Of a stretch of 64,000 nucleotides of DNA, positions 8,461 to 16,509 are shown piece after piece (positions within the stretch are counted from its first letter, which is position 1; each line of letters opens with the position of its first letter). The notes beneath the pieces were generated by a model, which was not told where the DNA came from, ran no database searches, and saw only the letters and a list, made by a program, of their open reading frames with translations. The position numbers were made by a program, and so were the translations under genes. The stretch lies in the NCBI RefSeq assembly GCF_029714425.1, contig NZ_CP121668.1, forward strand, positions 5,291,501 through 5,355,500, read 5' to 3'. Origin of the DNA: Bradyrhizobium sp. CB2312. GTDB taxonomy: Bacteria > Pseudomonadota > Alphaproteobacteria > Rhizobiales > Xanthobacteraceae.

Positions 8461-9204
8461 ATGAAGATCGTCGTGATCGGTGGGACCGGATTGATCGGAT
8501 CCAAGCTCGTGGCGAAGCTCAAGCAGAAGGGCCATGAGGCCGTCGCGGCCTCGCCGAAATCGGGCGTGAACGCCGTCACCGGAGAAGGTCTCGCCGCAGT
8601 GCTGGCGGGCGCGGACGTCGTCGTTGATGTCGCCAATGCGCCGTCCTGGGAGCCTGCCGCCGTGCTCGAATTCTTCGAGCGATCGAGCAAGAACCTCGGA
8701 ACGACAGAGGCCGCGGCGGGCGTCAAACATCACGTCGCGCTGTCGATCGTCGGCACCGATCGATCGCCCGACATCGCCTATTTCCGCGCCAAGCTCGCGC
8801 AGGAGAAGATCGTCAAGGCATCCCCGGTGCCCTACTCGATCGTCCGCGCCACCCAGTTCTTCGAATTCCTCGGCGCCATCGCAGAGACCGGCGCGGCTGA
8901 CGGCCGGATCGTCGTGCCATCGGCGTCGTTTCAGCCGATCGCATCCGACGACGTGGCCGCTGCCCTCGCCGAGGTCGCAACGGGCCGGCCGCTGAACGGC
9001 ACGATCGATATCGCGGGGCCCGAGAAGGCGCCCTTCAACGAGTTCGTTGCGCGCCGTCTGAAAGCGGCCGGCGACAGCCGTCCGGTGGTGGGAGATGCCA
9101 AGGCGCCGTATTACGGCTCGCCGATCGAGGACACCTCGCTGGTGCCGCTCGGCGAGGCGCGGCTTGGGAAGATACCGCTCGCAACCTGGCTCGCGACGGC
9201 TTGA
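8461..9204 (+). CDS. NmrA-like NAD(P)-binding oxidoreductase
   Basis: This 247-residue protein opens with MKIVVIGGTGLIGSKLVAKL, a Rossmann nucleotide-binding loop (GGTGLIG). It follows the atypical short-chain dehydrogenase pattern of the NmrA/NAD(P)H-azoreductase group, with YSIVRATQFFEF in the centre and no classical YxxxK pair. The start at 8461 has a GAGGAG ribosome-binding site; the upstream extension is not protein-like. It probably acts as a redox sensor or reductase. It leads a co-oriented trio with the exported cupin and the alpha/beta hydrolase, a plausible operon with gaps of 46 and 166 bases. Confidence 0.85.
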   Translation: MKIVVIGGTGLIGSKLVAKLKQKGHEAVAASPKSGVNAVTGEGLAAVLAGADVVVDVANAPSWEPAAVLEFFERSSKNLGTTEAAAGVKHHVALSIVGTDRSPDIAYFRAKLAQEKIVKASPVPYSIVRATQFFEFLGAIAETGAADGRIVVPSASFQPIASDDVAAALAEVATGRPLNGTIDIAGPEKAPFNEFVARRLKAAGDSRPVVGDAKAPYYGSPIEDTSLVPLGEARLGKIPLATWLATA

Positions 9205-9250
9205 GCATCCGCGATCCCGGCGTCACGGCAATCACAATGAAGGACATCCC

Positions 9251-9667
9251 ATGCGCAGATGGCTGATCGCAGCCGCGGTTTATGCCGCGACTTTCATGGC
9301 GGCCCATGCAGCCGAGACGGCAGCGTCGCCGGCGAAGATCACGGTCGTTTTCGACCAGACGCTGCCCAACGTCCCGGGCAAGAGCATGAAGGGCGTGCTG
9401 GTCGAATATGGTCCCGGCGGCTCCTCGCCGGCCCACATGCACCCGCGCTCCGCGTTCATCTATGCCACGGTACTGGAAGGCGCGATCCGCAGCCAGGCCA
9501 ATGACGGCCCCGCCAAGGTCTATCGCCAGGGCGAGAATTTTTCCGAACGGCCCGGCGACCGTCATGCCGTCAGCGCCAATGCCAGTGATAGCGAGCCCGC
9601 GAAGCTGCTCGCGGTGTTCGTGGTGGATACGGCCGACACGGAACTGGTGATGCCGATCGCGAAGTAG
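9251..9667 (+). CDS. Exported cupin-domain protein
   Basis: This 138-residue protein has a Sec signal peptide (MRRWLIAAAVYAATFMAAHA, cleavage near residue 20) and a single small cupin barrel. The metal-site pattern GGSSPAHMHPRSAFIYATVLEG matches the first cupin motif, and PGDRHAVSANAS the second. It is therefore a periplasmic, probably metal-binding cupin of unknown substrate. The start has an AGGACA about 9 bases upstream. Such cupins often sit near SDR and hydrolase genes in rhizobia, as here, but no enzymatic role is established from the sequence. Confidence 0.88.
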   Translation: MRRWLIAAAVYAATFMAAHAAETAASPAKITVVFDQTLPNVPGKSMKGVLVEYGPGGSSPAHMHPRSAFIYATVLEGAIRSQANDGPAKVYRQGENFSERPGDRHAVSANASDSEPAKLLAVFVVDTADTELVMPIAK

Positions 9668-9833
9668 AGCGCGGCCGAGGGCCGGCACGCCTGCTCGGCC
9701 CGCAATTTCGCATTCGCCCGATTATCCTTAGCCCCCTCTGTCAGCTGAATTGATGGCGCGTTAGCGTGAAGCTCCCCTGCTCCACGCGTCACGCGCACAT
9801 GCGCTCGCCCTCAAGCAGCCAACGGAGATCATC

Positions 9834-10520
9834 ATGACCAAACCCGGCATCGTCTTCGCACACGGCCTCTGGGCTGACGGATCGTGCTTCGGCAAGCTGA
9901 TCCCGACATTGCAGGCCGAAGGTCATGAGGTCATGGCGAGCCAGCACGGCCTCGATTCACTCGCGACCGACGTCGCCGCGGTGACGGCATGTCTTGGCCG
10001 CGTTGCCGAACCAGTCGTCCTCGTCGGCCACTCCTATGGCGGCACGCTGATCACGCACGCCGGAACCGATCCGCGGGTGGCTGCGCTGGTCTACATCGCG
10101 GCGCTCGCACCCGATGCCGACGAAACCTCGCAGAGCCAGCTTGCAAAATTTCCGACGACTGAAGTGTTTAGCCATCTCGATGCGCCGCAGGGGCGCATCT
10201 GGCTCAAGCCAAGCGGCGTCAAGCATTTTGCCGGAGACCTGCCCGAGGCCGAGCAGAAGCTGGTGTACGCGACGCAGGGCGCGCCGGTGGCAGACCTCTT
10301 CAACCAGAAGGTCGACGGCACGGCGTGGAAATCCAAGCCAAGCTGGTATGTGCTCGCGACCCAGGACCAGACGGTTCACCCGGAGCTGCAGCGCTCCGTC
10401 TCGAAGCGCATGAACGCCACCGTCACCGAAGTCACCTCGTCCCACGTCCCCATGCTGTCGAAGCCGGATGTCGTCCTGGACGTGATCCGCAAGGCCGTGA
10501 GCGCGGTCTCCAAAAGCTGA
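9834..10520 (+). CDS. Alpha/beta-hydrolase
   Basis: This 228-residue protein is a compact alpha/beta-hydrolase. The oxyanion strand is FAHGLWADGS, the nucleophile elbow is GHSYGG (Ser67), and candidate acid and base residues are in TQDQTVHPE and SSHVPML (His near 204). It has no signal peptide, so it is cytoplasmic. The family is related to salicylate esterase-like plant hydrolases and to bacterial EstC-like esterases. It is the last gene of the 8.4-10.5 kb group and converges with the LysR gene. Confidence 0.88.
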   Translation: MTKPGIVFAHGLWADGSCFGKLIPTLQAEGHEVMASQHGLDSLATDVAAVTACLGRVAEPVVLVGHSYGGTLITHAGTDPRVAALVYIAALAPDADETSQSQLAKFPTTEVFSHLDAPQGRIWLKPSGVKHFAGDLPEAEQKLVYATQGAPVADLFNQKVDGTAWKSKPSWYVLATQDQTVHPELQRSVSKRMNATVTEVTSSHVPMLSKPDVVLDVIRKAVSAVSKS

Positions 10521-10649
10521 TGTCAAAAGCTGATATCGGCGCATCTGGCTCGCTATCGACTCCAGACGGGGCATGCGCCGTCCGCGGTTTGGCAGCGTGA
10601 CACCGGCGCGATCCTGAACCGCGACTGCATCGGCCTCTCTTCTCTCCCG

Positions 10650-11576
10650 TCAGGCGCGACCACCGAACAGGTCGAGCGTGATCGACCGTAGCCAGCGGTG
10701 GGCGGGATCGCGATGGTAGCGCTCGTGCCAATATTGCGCGATCTCGATCCGCGGTAGCGCAATCGGCGTCCTGAACACGGTCATTCCGAGCGGCTCGGCG
10801 ACGATGGCGGCGAGGTTGGCCGGCAAGGTCGCGACCCCATCGGTCTGCGAGGCCACGATCGCGCCCGCGATGAAGCTCGGCACCTGCAACAGGATATTCG
10901 TGTGCGCGATCGCGCGCGTCAGCACGCGCTGCGTCTCGAGATGGGCGGCATGCCCGGTCTCGGACGCCGTGATCACGATATGCTTCTCGTCGAGAAATCC
11001 CCGCCGCGTGCGCGCCTCTGCCGGCCTTGGATGGCCTCGCCTCACGACGCTTGCGTAGCCGTCCGAATAGAGCCGCTGCGAGCGAAGATGCCCCGCCGCG
11101 CGCGGCAAGGCGCCGAGTGCAAGGTCAGCCTCCCCCGCCTCCAGCTTGAGCGCGAAGTGCCGGGAATCGAGCGGCATTGCGCGGAGCTGAACCCGCGGTG
11201 CGAGTTCGGAGAGGCGCGCGACCAAAGGCGGCAGGAACCGTACCATGCCGACGTCGGTCAAAAGCAGGCTGAAAGTCTTCTCGGATTTCCCGGGATCGAA
11301 CGGCAGCCGCTCCTGCCATAACCGGTCGGCCATCTCGAGCAGGGCGCGGACCTGGGCGGCCATCTCGACGGCGCGTGTCGTCGGCTGCACGCCGCTGCCA
11401 CGTCGCACGAACAGCGGATCGTCGAAGCGCAGCCGTAATCTCGCCAGGAGCTTGCTGATCGCCGGCTGCGTGGTCTCGAGGCTCACGGCCGCGCGCGTGA
11501 TGCTGCCCTCGCGGATCAATGCATCGAGCACGCGCAAGTCGCGGAAGTCGATCCCGGAAGATTCCATTTTTGACAT
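10650..11576 (-). CDS. LysR-family transcriptional regulator
   Basis: This roughly 308-residue protein has the LysR N-terminal helix-turn-helix (FRDLRVLDALIREGSITRAAVSLETTQPAISKLLARLR is the region, about residues 10-45) and a periplasmic-binding-like effector domain (LSLLTDVGMVRF onward). A start nine bases upstream is also possible; GAGGGA is better spaced for the ATG at 11576. It is divergent from the THI5/NMT1-like gene, with 88 bases between starts, so regulation of that gene is the natural hypothesis. Confidence 0.92.
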   Translation of the reverse strand: MSKMESSGIDFRDLRVLDALIREGSITRAAVSLETTQPAISKLLARLRLRFDDPLFVRRGSGVQPTTRAVEMAAQVRALLEMADRLWQERLPFDPGKSEKTFSLLLTDVGMVRFLPPLVARLSELAPRVQLRAMPLDSRHFALKLEAGEADLALGALPRAAGHLRSQRLYSDGYASVVRRGHPRPAEARTRRGFLDEKHIVITASETGHAAHLETQRVLTRAIAHTNILLQVPSFIAGAIVASQTDGVATLPANLAAIVAEPLGMTVFRTPIALPRIEIAQYWHERYHRDPAHRWLRSITLDLFGGRA

Positions 11577-11664
11577 ATGAAACATTCCCTCGTGGCCATG
11601 GATCGAGCTTCGCCGTTTGCTATCCTGCAGTCAATCGGACGGCCGCGCGAACATGGAGGACGCC

Positions 11665-12540
11665 ATGACCAAATTCGTGATCGAGTCACATTTTCGCCTG
11701 CAGGAATGGGTCGCCGAGGAGAAAGGCTATTTTCGCGACGAAGGGCTCGACTACGAATTTCGCGAGCTGATCCGCTCGACCGAGGGCCAGCACCACAACA
11801 AGGTCAATGAAGGCGCCTTCCAGAGCATCGAGAAGGGGCGCAAGGCCGACGTCAGCTGCGCCTGCCACTGGACCGTCAATGTCGCGGCCTCGAACGGCCA
11901 CGCCAAGCTCTACGCCGACGTCTACTCGGTCGCGCCTTCGGGAATCTTCGTTCCGGCCGATTCAAGGATCCGCACACCATCGGATCTCGCCGGCGTGCCG
12001 ATCTCGGTCGGCTTCCAGTCAGGCAGCCATTATTCGACGATCCAGGCGCTCGAACCGTATCTCGCGCCCGGCGAGATCAATCTGACCTTCGAGGATGGCA
12101 TGCTATTCCGCCGCATGGAGCTGTTGTTCGAGGGCAAGAGCGAGGCGGCCGCGCTGTTCAACGGCCCCTATTATTTCGCCGAGCAGCTCGGCTATCGCAA
12201 GATCATCGACACGACGTTCATGATCGCTTCCATGATCAACGGCGATCCGGCGCCCGACGACATCAAGCGCTATTTCCGCGCCCTGAAGAAGGCCCAGCGC
12301 GACATCGACCTTCGTCCGGAACTCTACACCCGCTACTACAAGAACGAATTTCCGGAGCGCTTTCACGCAGCCATGGATACCAGACGCTGGGGGCCGGGCG
12401 AGCGGATCGTGTTCGAACCCTATTCGCGCGAGATCTACGAGCAGTCGTTCGACTGGATTGCGAAGCACGGCATCTTCAAGGACGGCACGATGGGCGATGG
12501 CGCTTACGACAAGGCCACGGTCGCGTTCGGGAGGATTTGA
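11665..12540 (+). CDS. NMT1/THI5-like binding-protein-fold protein without signal peptide
   Basis: This 291-residue protein resembles SsuA/THI5-like substrate-binding proteins (FRLQEWVAEEKGYFRDEGLDYEF start; later FQSGSHYSTIQALEPYLAP). It lacks any signal peptide or lipobox, so it is predicted to be cytoplasmic. GGAGGA lies just upstream of the ATG at 11665. A CxCH cluster (Cys65, Cys67, His68) is unusual for a transport protein. No ABC permease or ATPase genes are adjacent. It may be an enzyme or a ligand sensor that uses the periplasmic-binding fold. The divergent LysR gene probably controls it. Confidence 0.75.
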   Translation: MTKFVIESHFRLQEWVAEEKGYFRDEGLDYEFRELIRSTEGQHHNKVNEGAFQSIEKGRKADVSCACHWTVNVAASNGHAKLYADVYSVAPSGIFVPADSRIRTPSDLAGVPISVGFQSGSHYSTIQALEPYLAPGEINLTFEDGMLFRRMELLFEGKSEAAALFNGPYYFAEQLGYRKIIDTTFMIASMINGDPAPDDIKRYFRALKKAQRDIDLRPELYTRYYKNEFPERFHAAMDTRRWGPGERIVFEPYSREIYEQSFDWIAKHGIFKDGTMGDGAYDKATVAFGRI

Positions 12541-12641
12541 GAGCGGGCGCCGGAGTGCCTCAGGCGAGATCGCCGGACAGCGTTGTCACGACCAGCGGCC
12601 GCACGTGAGTGCTCGTCGCTCGGCGAGGATGATCGCGCTGT

Positions 12642-13193
12642 TCATTGCCGATCGCCAAGGAAGCGCGCGATCGGCCGCAGGGCGTCAATGGCTGGAACGG
12701 TCTCGCAAGCCTGGAGGGCCGGGCACCATGGATAGGGCAAAGCCGCCAGCCACCGCATGATGGGCTCGGAGTCCTCGGACGGAAGCACGCACATCACCTC
12801 GATGTCGATCGCGAGCCTCTTCACGCGCCCGTCGTCGGAGGCAAATTGCCAGTCATAATGTCCGCATCCGACGCGGACGGCGCCGCCCTCCTTCGCCGAC
12901 ATCCCGACCAGCCAGTCGCAACGGAACTGCGGCAGAAAACCCGCATCGGGACGGGAGAGGCAGAATGTGCGCACATTCTCGTACTGGTCACTGAAGCCGG
13001 TGACCAGTACCTGGGTGATTTGCGCGAGCCCCTTGGCCGAACTCGGAAATGAGATGGCGTCGGTCTTGACTGCCATTTCGAGCTCGCAGTCGTCCACGAA
13101 AGCGCGCGTCATCAATTCAGGACGGTTGCCGTCCTTCGCCACGATATACGTGCTGATCGCATCGGCAGCGTCGATGGCCGTAACTCGGCTCAT
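12642..13193 (-). CDS. NTF2/SnoaL-like protein
   Basis: This 183-residue protein has the NTF2-like pattern: an N-terminal helix pair (AADAISTYIVAKDGNRPELMTRAFVDD), then beta strands with FRCDWLVGMSAKEGG and GCGHYDWQFAS. Such cone-shaped folds host ketosteroid isomerase, polyketide cyclase and many unknown activities. A GAGGG ribosome-binding site precedes the ATG at 13193. It is followed on the same strand by no close gene; the HAD gene lies 30 bases upstream, so the two may be co-transcribed. Function is not known. Confidence 0.75.
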   Translation of the reverse strand: MSRVTAIDAADAISTYIVAKDGNRPELMTRAFVDDCELEMAVKTDAISFPSSAKGLAQITQVLVTGFSDQYENVRTFCLSRPDAGFLPQFRCDWLVGMSAKEGGAVRVGCGHYDWQFASDDGRVKRLAIDIEVMCVLPSEDSEPIMRWLAALPYPWCPALQACETVPAIDALRPIARFLGDRQ

Positions 13194-13223
13194 TTGGTCG
13201 CCCTCAACACGCTCAGGCCGCCT

Positions 13224-13943
13224 CTAGCACCCCAGCCTATCGGCGATCCCGCCAAAATCCTTCGCGACGATGTCCCACTTGCCGGTGGCTTCGAAATCGA
13301 CCTTTTGAAGCGGGCCATACTCGGTCGGCCGCGCCACGAAGGCGGTCTTCAAGCCGCGCTTCTGCGCAGCCGCGAGATCGCCGTTGTGAGCGGCGACCAT
13401 CATCACCTCCTCCGGCTTGAGGCAGAGCAGCTTTGCAGCGCCGAGATAGGTCTCGGGATCTGGCTTGTAGTGCTCGAACAGCTCGGCCGACATGATGAGG
13501 TCCCACGGCAGACCGGCGTACTTCGCCATGTTGGTGAGCAGCGCGACGTTGCCGTTCGACAACGGCGAGATCACGAACTTGGTCTTGAGACGGGTCAGGC
13601 CGGCGACGCTGTCGGGCCAGGGATTGAGGCGGTGCCAGCCCTTGGTGAGATAGTCGAGATCGGCGTCGGTGAGACCCTTGATCGAGAACTGCTCGACCAG
13701 CTTTTCCAGCGAACGGCGATGCAGATCATCGAGCATGACATAGCCGCGCTCGGGATGTTTGCGCACGTCGTCCATCGACGCCATGTACATGCCGCGCCAG
13801 CCGTCGACCAGAGCGGTCCAGTCGGCGCTGATGCCGCGGCCCTTCGCCCACCACATGAAATCGGTGATGAGGCTGGTGCGCCAGTCCACGACCGTGCCGA
13901 ACACGTCGAAGACCAGGGCTTTGACGGCGGTGAGATCGGACAT
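13224..13943 (-). CDS. Haloacid dehalogenase type II (HAD superfamily)
   Basis: This 239-residue protein begins MSDLTAVKALVFDVFGTVVDW, with the nucleophile Asp13 and the type II L-2-haloacid dehalogenase variant of HAD motif I. Later blocks include FVISPLSNGNVALL (motif II) and KPDPETYLGAAKLL with VAAHNGDLAAAQKRGLKTAFV (motifs III-IV). It would hydrolyse L-2-haloacids or a related small acid in the cytoplasm. A longer frame reaches 14003, but its first 20 codons lie in the palindromic repeat, so the ATG at 13943 is preferred. Confidence 0.92.
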   Translation of the reverse strand: MSDLTAVKALVFDVFGTVVDWRTSLITDFMWWAKGRGISADWTALVDGWRGMYMASMDDVRKHPERGYVMLDDLHRRSLEKLVEQFSIKGLTDADLDYLTKGWHRLNPWPDSVAGLTRLKTKFVISPLSNGNVALLTNMAKYAGLPWDLIMSAELFEHYKPDPETYLGAAKLLCLKPEEVMMVAAHNGDLAAAQKRGLKTAFVARPTEYGPLQKVDFEATGKWDIVAKDFGGIADRLGC

Positions 13944-13961
13944 GTGCGCTTCCTCCACATT

Positions 13962-14060
13962 CGTCATTCCGGGATGGCCCGCAGGGCCAGGCCCGGAATC
14001 CATAACCCCGACTTGTGGTTATGGATTCCGGGCTCTCGCTTCGCGAGCTCCGGAATGACG
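13962..14060. repeat. Palindromic intergenic repeat, CGTCATTCCGGG type
   Basis: The element starts with CGTCATTCCGGG and ends with CCGGAATGACG. Inside are perfect 17-base inverted arms at 13991-14007 and 14017-14033 with a 9-base loop. It fills the gap between glpX and the dehalogenase gene. This is the form of dispersed REP-like elements in Bradyrhizobium and relatives. Confidence 0.85.
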
Positions 14061-14079
14061 GCAGTTGTTACTGCATTGC

Positions 14080-15081
14080 TTAGTCCAAATGGAACTTCGC
14101 GAGCTCGCGGTGCTCGGCCTTGATGTAGCGCACGGTGCCGGTGACGGAGCGCATCACCACCGTCTCGGTCTCAATCACGCCGTCCTTGCGGAACTTGACG
14201 CCCGAGAGCAGCGAGCCCGTGGTGACGCCGGTGGCGGCGAACAGGCAGTCGCCGCGCGCCATGTCCTCGATGCCGTAGATCATCTTGGGATCGTTGACGC
14301 CCATCTTGGCGGCGCGCTCGCGCTTCTCGTCGGAATCAAGGATCAGGCGGCACTGCATCTGGCCGCCGATGCAGCGCAGCGCCACGGCCGCGAGCACGCC
14401 TTCCGGCGCACCGCCGGTGCCGAGATACATGTCGACGCCGGTGTTATCGGGGTCGGCGCAGTGGATCACGCCGGCGACGTCGCCGTCGGTGATCAGGCGC
14501 ACGGCAGCGCCGGTCGAACGCACGCTCGAGATGATGTCGGCATGGCGCGGACGGTCGAGCACGAGAACGGTGATGCCTTCCGGCTTGACGCCCTTGGCCT
14601 TGGCGAGACGGAGCACATTGTCGGCAGGGCTCGCATCGAGATCGACGACGCCCTTGTCGTAGCCCGGACCGATCGCGAGCTTCTGCATGTAGACGTCGGG
14701 GGCGTGCAGCAGTGTGCCACCGTCGGCCATTGCCATGGTGGCGATCGAGCCCGGCATGTTCTTGGCGCACAGCGTGGTGCCTTCGAGCGGATCGACCGCG
14801 ATATCGACTTCGGGGCCGGCCTTGAGGCCGACCTGCTCGCCGATGTAGAGCATCGGCGCCTCGTCGCGCTCACCCTCGCCGATCACGATGGTGCCCTGGA
14901 TCGGCAGCTTGTTGAGCTCGCGCCGCATCGCGTCCACCGCGGCCTGGTCGGCCGCCTTTTCGTTGCCGTGGCCACGCAACCGGGCCGACGACACCGCCGC
15001 CCGCTCCGTCACGCGCACGATCTCCAGCGTAAGAATGCGCTCGAGCAATGCGTGCGGAGGGACTTCAATATGGGTCGACAT
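14080..15081 (-). CDS. glpX: Class II fructose-1,6-bisphosphatase GlpX
   Basis: This 333-residue enzyme matches the GlpX class II fructose-1,6-bisphosphatase in length and motifs: GTIVIGEGERDEAPMLYIGE (63-82) and VDIAVDPLEGTTLCAKN (92-108), which carry the metal- and phosphate-binding acidic residues. It removes the 1-phosphate from fructose-1,6-bisphosphate in gluconeogenesis and, in autotrophs, the Calvin cycle (some are also sedoheptulose bisphosphatases). It lies 81 bases after hom on the same strand, with a perfect palindrome in the gap. Confidence 0.96.
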   Translation of the reverse strand: MSTHIEVPPHALLERILTLEIVRVTERAAVSSARLRGHGNEKAADQAAVDAMRRELNKLPIQGTIVIGEGERDEAPMLYIGEQVGLKAGPEVDIAVDPLEGTTLCAKNMPGSIATMAMADGGTLLHAPDVYMQKLAIGPGYDKGVVDLDASPADNVLRLAKAKGVKPEGITVLVLDRPRHADIISSVRSTGAAVRLITDGDVAGVIHCADPDNTGVDMYLGTGGAPEGVLAAVALRCIGGQMQCRLILDSDEKRERAAKMGVNDPKMIYGIEDMARGDCLFAATGVTTGSLLSGVKFRKDGVIETETVVMRSVTGTVRYIKAEHRELAKFHLD

Positions 15082-15106
15082 CGGCTAACTCCTTCGAAAC
15101 AGTTTT

Positions 15107-15124
15107 GGACAGAGATCTCTGTCC
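15107..15124. promoter_or_regulatory. Perfect 18-base palindrome between hom and glpX
   Basis: GGACAGAGATCTCTGTCC is completely symmetric and lies 26 bases before the glpX start codon. There is no T-tract on the minus strand, so it does not look like a terminator. It may be an operator for glpX or an mRNA structure between two co-transcribed genes. Confidence 0.5.
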
Positions 15125-15162
15125 GCATCAACTCGTAACACCCACAGTTCGTTCGAACGGTG

Positions 15163-16479
15163 TCAGTTCTTCTCAATCCTGATGACCTGCGGCCGTCCGC
15201 TGATCACCTTGTCCTTCTGCACGGCGGCGAGCGCGCGGCGCACCGCGTCCTCATGCGTGGCATAGGTGATCAGGATGACGGGCACGGGGACCGCCTTGCC
15301 GTCGCTCGGCGCAGCGCCGCCATTGGGATGGCGCTGCACGATCGACTCGATCGAAATCTTCTGCTCTGCGAGCCGGGTCGCGATCGCAGCCGCAGTCCCC
15401 GGGAAATCGCGCGCGAGAAGGCGGATGTAATAGCCGCCCTCGTGGCGCTCCATCGGCGCCTTCTTGGTGTCGTGGAGCTGCGCGATCGGCCGGCCGAACG
15501 GATTGGCGCGGATGCCGCGCGCGACATCGGCGATGTCGGCGACCACGGCGGATGCGGTGGCCGCGCCGCCAGCACCCGGGCCGACCAGCGTGATCGGGGG
15601 AATGCCCTCGCCATCGATCGTGACCGCATTGGTGACACCCATCACCTGCGCGATCGAGGAGGACTTTGGAACCATGGTCGGATGCACGCGCTGCTCGATG
15701 CCCTTGGCAGTGCGAACCGCAACGCCGAGCAGCTTGACGCGGTAGCCGAGATCAGCGGCGGCGCGAAGATCTTCCGGCGCGATGGAGGAGATGCCTTCGA
15801 CATACACCGCGCTTTGAGCAACTTTCGTGCCGAAAGCGAGGCTGGCGAGAATGGCGAGCTTCTGCGCGGTATCATGGCCGTCGACGTCGAAGGACGGATC
15901 GGCCTCGGCATAGCCGAGCCGCTGCGCGTCCTTCAGGCACTCGGCGAAGGACAGGCCTTCCTGCTCCATCCGGGTCAGGATGTAATTGCAGGTGCCGTTG
16001 AGGATGCCGTAGACGCGGTTGATGCCGGTTCCGGCAAGACCTTCGCGCAGCGTCTTGATGACAGGGATCGCAGCGCCGACCGCTGCCTCGAAATTCAGCG
16101 CACCGCCGTGCGTTTCAGCGGCTTTCGCCAGCTTGATGCCGTGCTTGGCGAGCAGCGCCTTGTTGGCGGTGACGACCGACTTGCCGGCACTCAGCGCGGC
16201 CTCGACCGCGGACAGCGCGGGATCGCCGGCGCCGCCCATCAGCTCGACGAAGCAGTCGACCTCGGGATGGGTGGCGAGCGCCATCGGATCCTTGGCCCAT
16301 TCGACGCCGCGCAGATCGACGCCGCGCTTCTTCGCCTTCGAGCGCGCGGTGACGGCGACGACGCGAATGCCGCGGCCGCTGCGGCCCGTGAGCACGCGCG
16401 CTTGCGTTTCAATCAAACGGACAACTTCGGCGCCCACGGTGCCGAGCCCCGCTATGCCCACTTTCAGGGGTGCAACCAT
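15163..16479 (-). CDS. hom: Homoserine dehydrogenase
   Basis: This 438-residue protein has the three-part layout of homoserine dehydrogenase. These are a Rossmann domain (LKVGIAGLGTVGAEVVRLIE), a catalytic domain with VGAAIPVIKTLREGLAG and ILNGTCNYILTRME, and a C-terminal ACT domain (about 355-438) for threonine feedback. It reduces aspartate semialdehyde to homoserine for threonine, methionine and isoleucine synthesis. It follows the aminotransferase gene by 30 bases, so the two are probably co-transcribed. Confidence 0.96.
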   Translation of the reverse strand: MVAPLKVGIAGLGTVGAEVVRLIETQARVLTGRSGRGIRVVAVTARSKAKKRGVDLRGVEWAKDPMALATHPEVDCFVELMGGAGDPALSAVEAALSAGKSVVTANKALLAKHGIKLAKAAETHGGALNFEAAVGAAIPVIKTLREGLAGTGINRVYGILNGTCNYILTRMEQEGLSFAECLKDAQRLGYAEADPSFDVDGHDTAQKLAILASLAFGTKVAQSAVYVEGISSIAPEDLRAAADLGYRVKLLGVAVRTAKGIEQRVHPTMVPKSSSIAQVMGVTNAVTIDGEGIPPITLVGPGAGGAATASAVVADIADVARGIRANPFGRPIAQLHDTKKAPMERHEGGYYIRLLARDFPGTAAAIATRLAEQKISIESIVQRHPNGGAAPSDGKAVPVPVILITYATHEDAVRRALAAVQKDKVISGRPQVIRIEKN

Positions 16480-16509
16480 GATATCTTAGAAAACCTGCGG
16501 AAGAGAAGC

